NCBI GenBank assembly: GCA_028564705.1
Contig: JAPXFQ010001710.1
Span: forward strand, 558,001 to 622,000
DNA: 64,000 bases
Source of the DNA: Apricaphanius iberus
Taxonomy: Eukaryota > Chordata > Actinopteri > Cyprinodontiformes > Aphaniidae
Reading direction: 5' to 3'
Part shown: piece by piece, positions 55,826-64,000 of the stretch
Layout of the letters: each line of letters starts with the position of its first letter
Numbering within the stretch: the stretch's first letter is position 1
Notes under the pieces: generated by a model
Seen by the model: only the letters and a program-made list of their open reading frames with translations
What the model was told of the DNA's origin: nothing
The model's database searches: none
Made by a program: the position numbers and the translations under genes

Positions 55826-57090
55826 ATGTAATTATGAAATATTATATGAGGCAACAACATAAGTTCACAGTCTGCTCATGTCAAGAAGATTGTTGTGTGA
55901 TTTGATCAAACAAGCTGATTGACAGATTTGTAATTTGTATGGCCAACCCGGTAGGCTATTATGTCTAAAAGGTAAAAAGATTCAAGTGCCCATTGAAGGA
56001 AACAGAGAGGAGCAAAATTGTGAAGACGGAGGAGGCTACAAACAATAACATTAATGTGACAAAATTATTAGAATGATTATGGATTGTAGTTATTATTTTA
56101 GCATTGTTAATTGCTAGTTAATTTGTTTTGGATGAGTGGGGATAGGAATCGGCCTGCAGTGACCTTTTATTTTAAAGAAATGAATAGACTCGAGTTAATG
56201 ATACAACTAACTTATATTAATCATCCTTTTTTTAAATAATTCTGTGTCCCTTTGTGTGCGAGCACTTATTAGGGCTGTCAACGTTAACATAGCACACTAA
56301 TGCAGCACTGCTAAGAGGGAGAAAAACAGACACTGACAACTGCAGTGAATTAAGTCCAGACTGTGCAGAGATGTTTGAAAATCATTTCTAAGACAGTTAT
56401 TTAATTCTGTGGTCTGTGGCAACTCTAAACATTTATAAACAAAGGAAAATCATTAAGAAATGGAAAATACATAAGTCTAGAAAAGAAAGTTAAACTAGAA
56501 AGGCTCTCAGAGAATGCCGACCTCGTCCAGGGCCACTCATCCCTCCCAACTCTTCTGCTATTATCTAATTCTAACTTTTGGTAAAAGTCTGTTAATAATG
56601 AGAGAAATGTGTGTTTGTGCTGTTGCAGTGCTGTTCCAGCAGAGAGGAGAGATTCTTGCATGTGGGATTAATTTGCTGAGTGGGGCTGCTGCTCAGGCTC
56701 AGCCATCTGTGAGCTCTCTGAGATGGGAGAGAAATCCACAGTAGTGACGCCGGTCAGTTGGTGGATACGCACTTCATGTCAGATCAAACATTAGGATTTA
56801 ACCCGTTTTTTTCTGATCCCATTGTGGACAATTCCTAAATATTTCATGAAAATCTATCCATAACTTTTTTAGTTATCTTGATAACAGACAGAGAAGAAAA
56901 CATACACCTCCATGCAGAGATCAACAGATAACTTACTGTCAGTTAAGCCTGTCAAAAATGATGAGGATTTTAAAAATTTTAATTTTAATTTAAAAAAGAA
57001 TTTAGAACTAAATGTGAAGAACTTGAGCAGAAGCGTTTTTATTTTTGTTTTAATGCGCTGCTCCTAACCTGTCAGGAGGAATATACCCGT
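55826..57090. other. No gene seen
   Basis: AT-rich DNA without coding signal or recognised repeat. Confidence 0.5.
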
Positions 57091-57091
57091 T

Positions 57092-57612
57092 TTGATTAAT
57101 GTAGTTAACAAATTTAATTTAAGTTCAGGAGCAGGGCCACGCTTCGAACTTGCTTCATTCGTCTTAATCAGTCCTAAACTTGTCGCACCCGGCATCACCG
57201 GCCTCCCTTGCGCCTGTAATCACACTGCGATACACCTATACACCCTGCCTACATCTCATTTCTCTTCTGTCTCATTCGTTTTCGCCCCTGGTCCTGACCA
57301 GCCTCCACTCAGGGTCCTGCCGACCCGCCTCTTCTTCTCAGGGTCCTGTCGATCCGCTCCTTTCAACCCCTCCCCTTTCTTCTTCACAGCATCCATCGTA
57401 CGCAGCATCCCCGTTCTGTGCTCTCGTTCATTGCTGTACCACCTCTTCTAACATTTCTCTTTTCTAGGTTCCGTCTGGGGGGTCCTGAGCAGGATCGGAA
57501 GGACGATTTTCCTGAAGACTGCGCCCACTTCCTCCGGGACCGTTCGATCCTCCATGCTTTCAATAAACAGTTAAAATTTAGAATCTGTAGCATTGTTCTT
57601 GCTTGTGAATAA
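57092..57612 (+). mobile_element. Pyrimidine-rich LTR-like or Ty3 3' remnant
   Basis: CGCACCCGGCATCACCGGCC, repeats of CAGGGTCCTG (57310-57350) and AATAAA at 57562 resemble the 3' region of fish Ty3-type elements. Open frames of 64-119 codons here are composition-driven. No partner LTR was found. Confidence 0.35.
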
Positions 57613-57989
57613 TTAATTCCATCTGTAGCGTGGTCCTAGCTAGTGAAACATGTTTAAGATGAATCAGAGCATTTGTTCTGTTTAAGAAACAATACAATTG
57701 GAAAGCCTTTGTAAATCCATGTATTGCTACTACACAAAAACGTTCTTTCAATTTACTTGATTAAATCCACACAATCAGAATAAATAAATTTGACATAATT
57801 TAGTCTCTTTCTCCCAAGTAAAATTAACATGTTAAATTAACATATCTATAGGTTGCCTTTATATTAATGTATTAAAGGGTGTAGTCATATTATTTATTAA
57901 GTCATTAAAACAATATTTTCAATTTCAACACCAACTTGCTTTTGATTGTTACCTTTACTCAATGTTGTGTAATGTGAATACAAGCTGAT

Positions 57990-58065
57990 GATTCCCAGGC
58001 CAGGTACTAATCTCAGGTCTCCTATTTGGAAGACACTGCACTATCCACCAGTGCAGCCATATAAT
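57990..58065 (-). repeat. tRNA-like SINE head
   Basis: On the minus strand GGCTGCACTGGTGGATAGTG (A-box region) is followed by GAGACCTGAGATTAGTACCTG (B-box-like, mutated). It resembles a tRNA-derived SINE head. The stems are not conserved enough for a working tRNA. Confidence 0.5.
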
Positions 58066-58732
58066 AAAAGATGACTAATTTCTTATAGAACAATTTTTTT
58101 GAATACCCAAAATGGTTTAAATTACATTGAATATTTCTCCTCATGTGGTTCAGAGGTTATCACTGTGATAAAGTTTTTTTTTCATATTACTCAAAATGTA
58201 TGTTTAGTCAAATAACATGTAACAGTTACAGTAATACTATAGTAAAACATTTTACTTTAATCTTTCTATAAATTATCTATTTAAATTATCCATAATTTCA
58301 TCTATAAATGTATCTATGACCCTTGTGCCACGTATTCCTACAAAATTCATAATAAATATTTGATAAATATGTCACAATTTTAATGCACACCTTTGGAGAA
58401 ACCGAAGATCAGAGTACAGAATAATGCCTTCCTGTCCTTTTTTTCTCTCAAACATCGTAAGAGTTAACTACAGACTATTTTCAGATCATGTTAGAGGGTC
58501 ACCTAGACTGTAACTACAATAAATATTTCAGAATTTTACTATAGTATTATGGAGAGATGCCACCTCAAAGTACAGTAAAATGCCTTTACAAGATAGACGT
58601 TATCAGCCAGTTTTAGGATTTTATTCCTACAAAATCTTAAGAGCTGACAGCAAACTCTTTTGAGATTATCGTTGAGGGAGTACCACTAGAATAAATATTA
58701 AATAATTTTACTGTAAAATTTTGGAGAAACCC

Positions 58733-58835
58733 ATACATCCATCCATCCATTTTCTGAACCGCTTATTCCTCAAGGGGTCGCGGGGGGGCTGGTGCCTAAC
58801 TCCAGCTGTCAACGTCAAGGTCGCCAGTCCATCAC
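58733..58835 (-). mobile_element. SINE/RTE 3' tail fragment
   Basis: CATCCATCCATCCATTTTCTG begins the tail (inverted GATG units), followed by CCGCTTATTC, GGTCGCGG and CGCCAGTCCATCACAG. This matches, inverted, the last about 100 bases of the SINE at 33297-33655. Confidence 0.75.
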
Positions 58836-59203
58836 AGATTTTGGAAAAATTGCAAGTCAAATTACAGTATAATTGAATTTCTATCTGTTCCATCATCTTT
58901 CTGATGCACCAGCTGTTTAGTGGTACGACAGCTTGCCAGGCAGCCTTAGTGGCTTTTGCAAACACTGCTCAGTGGTCATACCATTACTGCTTGGAAGTAA
59001 TCTGGAAACCACTGTCATCAGTAAACTAATAAATCTATGAGCAACAACAACCTTTCAGTTTGCTTATTAACTTACTCAATGGTTGTACAGTGTCTCCCAT
59101 ACATGAAGTCATACTTTAAGTTTAATTGATTGATTGAAGTCTCCTGAAGCCTCTTGCCACAACCGTGCTACCCACTGAGCAAGCAACGTCCATGGACGTT
59201 GAA

Positions 59204-59515
59204 TAAAAGTTGATATCAAGTCAGTCTGTTCAGAACGTAATCTAAACGTCGACATAACGTCGATTTTTGGTTGAAACATAACGTAAATAATCTTGTTCAG
59301 CTTGGCCCAATTCTGAATGTCTACAGACAACCAGAACTAGTCCAGAATAAACGTTCAGATTGATCATAATAAAAACTTTGACATAACGTTGATATTTAGT
59401 TGAAACATAATGGAAATGATCTTGTTCAGCCTGGCCCAATTCTGAACATCTACAGACAGCCAGAACTTGTCCAGAATAAACGTTCAGATCCATCATAATA
59501 AAAACGTTGATATAC
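59204..59515. repeat. 129-bp tandem repeat, about 2.4 copies
   Basis: GACATAACGTCGAT at 59251 recurs as GACATAACGTTGAT at 59380, and the unit in between repeats with about 90 percent identity (GTTGAAACATAA, CTTGTTCAGC.TGGCCCAATT, GTCCAGAATAAACGTTCAGAT). A third unit begins near 59501. It lies at the left edge of the 3.1-kb element. Confidence 0.8.
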
Positions 59516-59576
59516 CATCTTGCTGAATTTACAAAGTGTGACAGAAGGCCTTCTCCTTAACTACAGTTGCTGAGCT

Positions 59577-59764
59577 AGGATTGGACAATAGCCGTTCGGA
59601 GGCGGAGTTTTTCTATTGGTCCAAGCGGTGATGACATCATCAACCCATCGAGACAGACCAGACCAATCGGATCACACGAAGACTGTATGGTCTTCTTCTG
59701 GGGTCTTATTGTCATTGGGTCAAGTACGTCAGTAACCGACCACATTGATTCTCCTGTCTTACGG
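59577..59764 (+). promoter_or_regulatory. CCAAT-rich promoter-like segment with splice donor
   Basis: Four CCAAT/ATTGG boxes lie in 140 bases (about 59580, 59615, 59663, 59714), together with CRE-like TGATGACATCAT and TACGTCAG, and the segment ends at ACG/GTAAGT (59763/59764). This layout suggests a promoter and a non-coding first exon of a gene in the element. No TATA box was seen. Inferred only from motifs. Confidence 0.35.
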
Positions 59765-60893
59765 TAAGTACATATTATTTAATATTATTTATATTTGATA
59801 ATGTGATTATCTTATGACCACTGTCTCTCCATATGACATGGTAGGCTTCTTCAACATAATGTATAATTCATTTAGCACGCGTGGTAATGAATGTATGTGC
59901 ATGTGCTATGTGCTAGCATGTGCTATGTGCTAGCAAAGAACAAGTCTTTAGCATTTGCTACCTTTGCTAGCAAACTTTTGGATGGATAATGTATTTCGAT
60001 CATATACATGAATATATCGAAGGCTCTGATATCAGCTAAGGACCCAACGTTTCACCCGAAAATTTTTAATGAGTTTTCACCATTTTTTGTTGGAAACAAT
60101 CGTGGTATTGTATGCTAGTCGATCTCAGAAAGTACTTTAAAACCTTAAATTCCACTTGCTGGTAATGTGACGTCACGCCAGGTGGACACAGACCAAAGCC
60201 GCTTGGCACCCATCTTTTAGATGGAAGACTACAAGACGAGTGAGGAAAATTTTCAACAATAAATTGCACAAATTAACTTAGTCTGGAAACTGGGCTAGTT
60301 AAACATCACTTTTTGATATGTTTCGTAGTGCCACGGGTCTTCCGTGTCAACACTGAAGGCATTAGATGATGCACTATTTTCAACATTATGCTGATCTTAA
60401 TGTAAATTCCACATGTTGCAAAAAAACGCTTCTTATTCGCTGTATGCAAATCCATTATGCTCTACAATAGATGGCCGCTGTAAATAGCTTCTTATCAAAT
60501 AAAATGATCTACTGTCAATGTTGTATGTGGGCAGACTGTTTAATTAGAAGTGAAAATGTTTGGTAAGTCTCCCCTCTCAAATCTCCCTCCACTGAAATCT
60601 TACAGGATGTGATGTCACACACTGTTGAATCCAGGCTTGAAAAATATGACTTCTGTCAAAATCAATAGGAACAATATTCATCTCTGTCATTTCAGAACTC
60701 AAAATTCTAGGTTGAATTAAATAGTTGTCTTTTTCTGTTGAAAAAGTTTCTTCTTGTCGAAATATGTAGGGCATTGTGTGACGTCACATCCGGTAAGATT
60801 TTTAGCCGAAATTCTCGTTTTTAAAGGAAAATATATTTGAAAATACAAAAATTTCATGTGGACTTCAACACAGTGCGTTTATTTATACTGTAG

Positions 60894-60958
60894 GTTCGTC
60901 GACTGGCAAGAGTGGGAGGACGGGACATAAAAGACGGTATCCACAAAGTACTGGACAG
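60894..60958 (+). pseudogene. Exon-like segment in the 3.1-kb element
   Basis: The 65-nt segment lies between an acceptor-like TATACTGTAG and a donor-like GTATTA. It encodes VRRLARVGGRDIKDGIHKVL then D, a hydrophilic helical pattern that resembles part of DUF4806-type proteins from fish transposons as I recall them. No second coding block was identified with confidence, though another acceptor-like site (TTTTTTCAG, about 61421-61429) precedes GC-richer DNA. Confidence 0.35.
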
Positions 60959-61607
60959 GTATTAATGCATTTACTCAGATTTCCTTTATCTTTTGTATAT
61001 CATGCACGTCTTTGGACAGTGGAACAGACCACTTGATTGAGGAAGGATTTCTTTGCTTTTGATATCTTTAACTGACTTCAATTTGTCCCGGATTTGGCTA
61101 TTCACCAACCTCCTGATGACCAAATTTAATATGAGGGGAAAGGGGAAAAGGGACAAAATTGTCATAGAAAATACAAATGTGTTTTCTGCCATTTAAGGTA
61201 ATTTGAATATATTTTTTCTGCTATACACTGTTCTGAATGAAACAGATTCAAAAAACCACCTCTGAGTTTTCATTTTGTTTACATTTTCATATTGCTGGCT
61301 TGAATAGTTTGAGACTACTGGGGGTTGCACTGCATGTGCGCACAGATAGGCCTATTAAGGTTTCTGAAAACATGGTTCCGTGGTATTTCAAATTTGCACT
61401 AGTTAATTTATGGTTTTGTTTTTTCAGAGGCTGTGAAACAACAATCTGCGGCGCAGATCTGAATGGCGGCTGCAGACCATTTGAAACATGCGCCATGGCG
61501 AGTAGGTTGAGGCTCGTACAACCCATGAGCCAATTGTGGGGTGTAGATAGTTTAGGTAGTTTGAGAAGTTTACAGGTTCTTTTCTTTTGTTCTTTTCTTA
61601 GTGCTTT

Positions 61608-61620
61608 TGTGTGTGTGTGT

Positions 61621-61664
<44 letters not shown>
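61608..61664. repeat. GT microsatellite
   Basis: About 28 GT units with one TATG interruption. The 160-codon and 146-codon open frames across it encode only Val-Cys or His-Thr runs and are not genes. Confidence 0.9.
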
Positions 61665-61665
<1 letters not shown>

Positions 61666-62335
61666 GGCCAGTGTATTTGTTCTTGTCTGTTTCCCCTTGT
61701 TTGTCTCTGTATAAATTGAGTGTTCAACTGTTTTGAAGTTCTTGTTCTTTTTTGTTAAACGTAAAACATTAAAAGTTGCAATTAAAGCATGCCATCTGTC
61801 TGCTATATCTTTTCAGTCTGAGGACAGTGACTCTTTTTACACTATGTTGTGAGCATTTTGTGTATTTAAAATCTGCAGTCATGACACTTATATTAAGTTT
61901 TAAAGGGATGTTATTCACATCCAAGAAACAGAAAAACCTTTTGGCCCCTCTGATGACTACCACTATAGGTATGGAGTTGAAGTCACAGGGACATCAAAAG
62001 GCGATTTGGTCCATCTGAAGACGTATTCTGGATATTTTGAAATGACATATCAACTACAGAGGAGACCTATTAATAAATTCCAATCTGGCCCTTATGAGCA
62101 CGTCTTGTGGCCGTTCAGAAATTACGTCATAACAACGTACAAAAAAGACGTATTAAAAACTTTCATTCTGGCCCATCGTAGTACGTGTTCTGGACGTTCA
62201 GAAATTACGTCTTTTAAACTTTTTCTGGCAAATTTTTGCGCAGTGGGTATAGGCAGAATAACTTCTAGTTAAAAACAGAGGCTGCCAAATCATCCAATCA
62301 AACATTGGTTCCTACCTCCTCCGGTGCGTTAATGT

Positions 62336-62487
62336 TCTATTGCTTTTGAATTTATTGTAGTGTTTTTTGAAATGCTGTAGTGTTTTTTGAAATGCTGTAG
62401 TGTTTTTTGAAATATTGCATTGCTTTTGAATTTTTTGTAGTGTTTTTGAACTATTGTATTGCTTTTGAATTTGTTGTATTGCTTCAG
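62336..62487. repeat. 21-24-bp minisatellite
   Basis: About seven diverged units based on TTTTTTGAAATGCTGTAGTG; the middle two are identical. It begins about 90 bp after the right end of the 3.1-kb element. Confidence 0.8.
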
Positions 62488-62639
62488 TCAATTGTGATTT
62501 GCACTTCAGGGCCACCGTAAAGGACAGCCCAACAAGACTCATATGACCAGTCATTACGTAATTTTATTTAGGACTGTACATTGTCTTGGCTGGTCTAACA
62601 TAGCTATGCGGTTATATATATTATACACCATACCATTAC

Positions 62640-63030
62640 AGCTCTTTCTGTATTTTTAGAATCATCTTGTTGGAGACTCTGCCCCACTGACAAATCTTTT
62701 ATATCCTTAAATGGGTTACTTTCGAGATTGCTCTGATTCTTGCACCAATGGTCTTTGTGTCAGTTGTGACCAGCTTACCTTTACCTGCTAAAGAAAAAAA
62801 ATCCCTACAACATAATGCTGCTACCACAACGTTTCACATTGTGGATAATGTGTTTATATTGTGTGTTTTTTGATAGCAAATTGTACGTGAACCAAATCTG
62901 TAAAATCGTTTCATTACCCAAATCTGGTATAAATTCCTTCAGAACTTTGTCCCTGACCTGTCTGATGTGTCCATTGGTCTTCATGATATTCAGTTGACCT
63001 AATTGACATGTATGAGTCCATCCTGAGCTG
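62640..63030 (-). pseudogene. Tc1-like transposase fragment, degraded
   Basis: The minus strand reads SSGWTHTCQLGQLNIMKTNG and, later, NVKRCGSSIML, the latter equal to the VKHGGGSIMLWG block of Tc1 transposases; the plus-strand CATAATGCTGCTACCACAACG is its DNA. The flanking parts are too decayed to follow. Confidence 0.5.
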
Positions 63031-64000
63031 TATTTAAACATCTTACTGGCCAGTGTGCTGCTGCCTGAGATGGTTAAATACAGCTAACGTTAGTCCCATT
63101 TGCATTTATATGGATCCAGCATAGCACACAGAGGAGGTAATTGGGAATATCATCACCTTCATTATATTCTCAGTGTGTCCTAATGCCAGTGTCCTTATAG
63201 TTAACCAGCTGTGCTCATCAAAACAGCTAATTAAGAGGACACATAAATTACTTAAGCAAGAATGCAATCTCTGCTGGAGTCTGACATTTTGAGTATCACA
63301 CATCGAAAATAGACCATAAGATGGTTTTAAATGTTACAGTCACAGATGTGATCAACATTTTATTAAACATTTCTAAAGGGCTATGAGGAGGCAAAACCAT
63401 CAGCCACTTCAAATTTCTTTAAAATATAACTAATATTTACATAAATTGAAGAACAGTACTAAAATGTTTTTCAGTTTAGATGTTTAGATTAAGATGTCAC
63501 ACATGTTTGAAAGATCTCAATGTCAGAGAGTGTAGAAGTATTTTAAAACAAAGAGAAACTGATTTGAGAGACCAGCCATGACAGGAAAGAAAGGACTACA
63601 CACAGAACAAAAGAGATTGGAAAAAAAAAACTCATAATGCATAATGAATCTATTTTTTTTTCAGTTTTCAGGAAAAGGGGTTTAACAGTGTGATCACATG
63701 ACATAACAGAACAAGAAAACTTTGGAACGTACAGAGTATGGCCTTTTTCTCTCTCTTGGGTCCATCTACTAAAATGTTTACAGTAAAATCAAGAAATATT
63801 TATTGTGGTCACAGTAGTAGTAGATGGCACTTTAACATGCTTTACAGAGAGTTTGTGATCACCTCTTAGAAATACGTTCCTGAAAGTGACCAAAATATAG
63901 GTATTATGAAGTACTGGACTTCATATTTTTTCAAAGACTGACAGTAACATTATATTAATTCTGGAAATAGTATGGAAAACGTGGTAGGAAGATCATATAT
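63031..64000. other. No gene seen
   Basis: AT-rich DNA to the window's end, without coding signal or recognised repeat. Confidence 0.5.

Larger units (their letters stand above)
57613..59168. other. No gene; two small repeat fragments
   Basis: AT-rich. It contains a tRNA-like patch (57990-58065) and a SINE tail (58733-58835), listed separately. Some stretches around 58150-58700 look like a decayed repeat (TTACTATAGTATTATGGAG-like phrases recur). Confidence 0.45.
59171..62248. mobile_element. Unclassified 3.1-kb DNA element with inverted ends
   Basis: CCCACTGAGCAAG at 59171 and, inverted from 62247, CCCACTGCGCAAA face each other, with TA outside both. Both subterminal regions are rich in ACGTT/AACGTC phrases (59180-59515 and 62020-62210). 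The ends and TA target resemble families such as ISL2EU, but I recognise no transposase or nuclease. The interior shows promoter- and exon-like signals (listed below) and a GT microsatellite. Confidence 0.55.

Noticed and set aside
56425..56744. ORFs on both strands near 56.5 kb
   Set aside because: Short, overlapping, without motifs, splice context or similarity I recognise.
59204..59515. Coding ORF over the tandem repeat (84 codons, minus)
   Set aside because: The repeated peptide only mirrors the 129-bp repeat; 129 is a multiple of three, which keeps the frame open by chance.
61237..61727. 160- and 146-codon ORFs
   Set aside because: They run through the GT microsatellite and consist of Val-Cys or His-Thr runs there.

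Overview
This is vertebrate nuclear DNA, most likely from a ray-finned (teleost) fish. The evidence is an AT-rich, almost gene-free background, GT-AG introns, and a dense mix of fish-type transposable elements: L2 and Rex1 LINEs, PIF/Harbinger, piggyBac, Tc1-like and hAT-like transposons, Ty3-type LTR debris and several tRNA-derived SINEs. Nothing prokaryotic is present.

The only host coding sequence I can support is one internal exon at 31458-31563 (+). It encodes 35 residues closely resembling CYRIB/FAM49B, a Rac1-binding regulator of the actin machinery, and has a clean acceptor and donor. No other exon of that gene was recognised, so the window is probably mostly intron of a cyrib-like gene read left to right. 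Everything else is mobile DNA in various stages of decay.

Layout. 1-3460: no gene seen. 3470-10925: a fold-back DNA element carrying two facing tRNA-like segments, split by a 5.87-kb insertion. That insertion holds a near-intact L2-type LINE (minus strand) with an esterase-type ORF1 and an endonuclease/reverse transcriptase ORF2, followed by a SINE, all inside one 9-bp target duplication. 11266-13398: a probable hAT shell holding LINE, Tc1, MITE and SINE scraps. 13494-13962: a SINE. 14430-18950: a complete PIF/Harbinger transposon with 26-bp inverted ends, a TTA duplication, a broken Myb-like gene (+) and a frameshifted DDE transposase (-). 19276-20353: a piggyBac transposase relic. 20.4-31.4 kb: quiet, with Tc1, SINE and LTR-like fragments. 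31458-31563: the cyrib exon, followed about 80 bp into the intron by an antisense Rex1 fragment. 32.5-50 kb: SINEs, two small MITEs with TTAA or TTA target sites, a LINE relic, a MITE with a THAP-finger remnant, a Tc1-like element with both ends, and Ty3 pol debris. 50889-55823: a DD35E Tc1/IS630-like transposon into which three further elements have jumped. 59171-62248: an unclassified 3.1-kb element with inverted ends, a tandem repeat, a CCAAT-rich promoter-like segment and an exon-like stretch.

The most unusual point is the L2 copy. ORF1 and ORF2 are in the same frame and separated by a single TGA. Two tandem 21-bp units, each able to form a short hairpin, begin three bases after that stop. 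ORF2 has no ATG until after its endonuclease domain. This suggests stop readthrough or another unconventional way of translating ORF2, although a chance CGA-to-TGA mutation in one long ORF would look similar.
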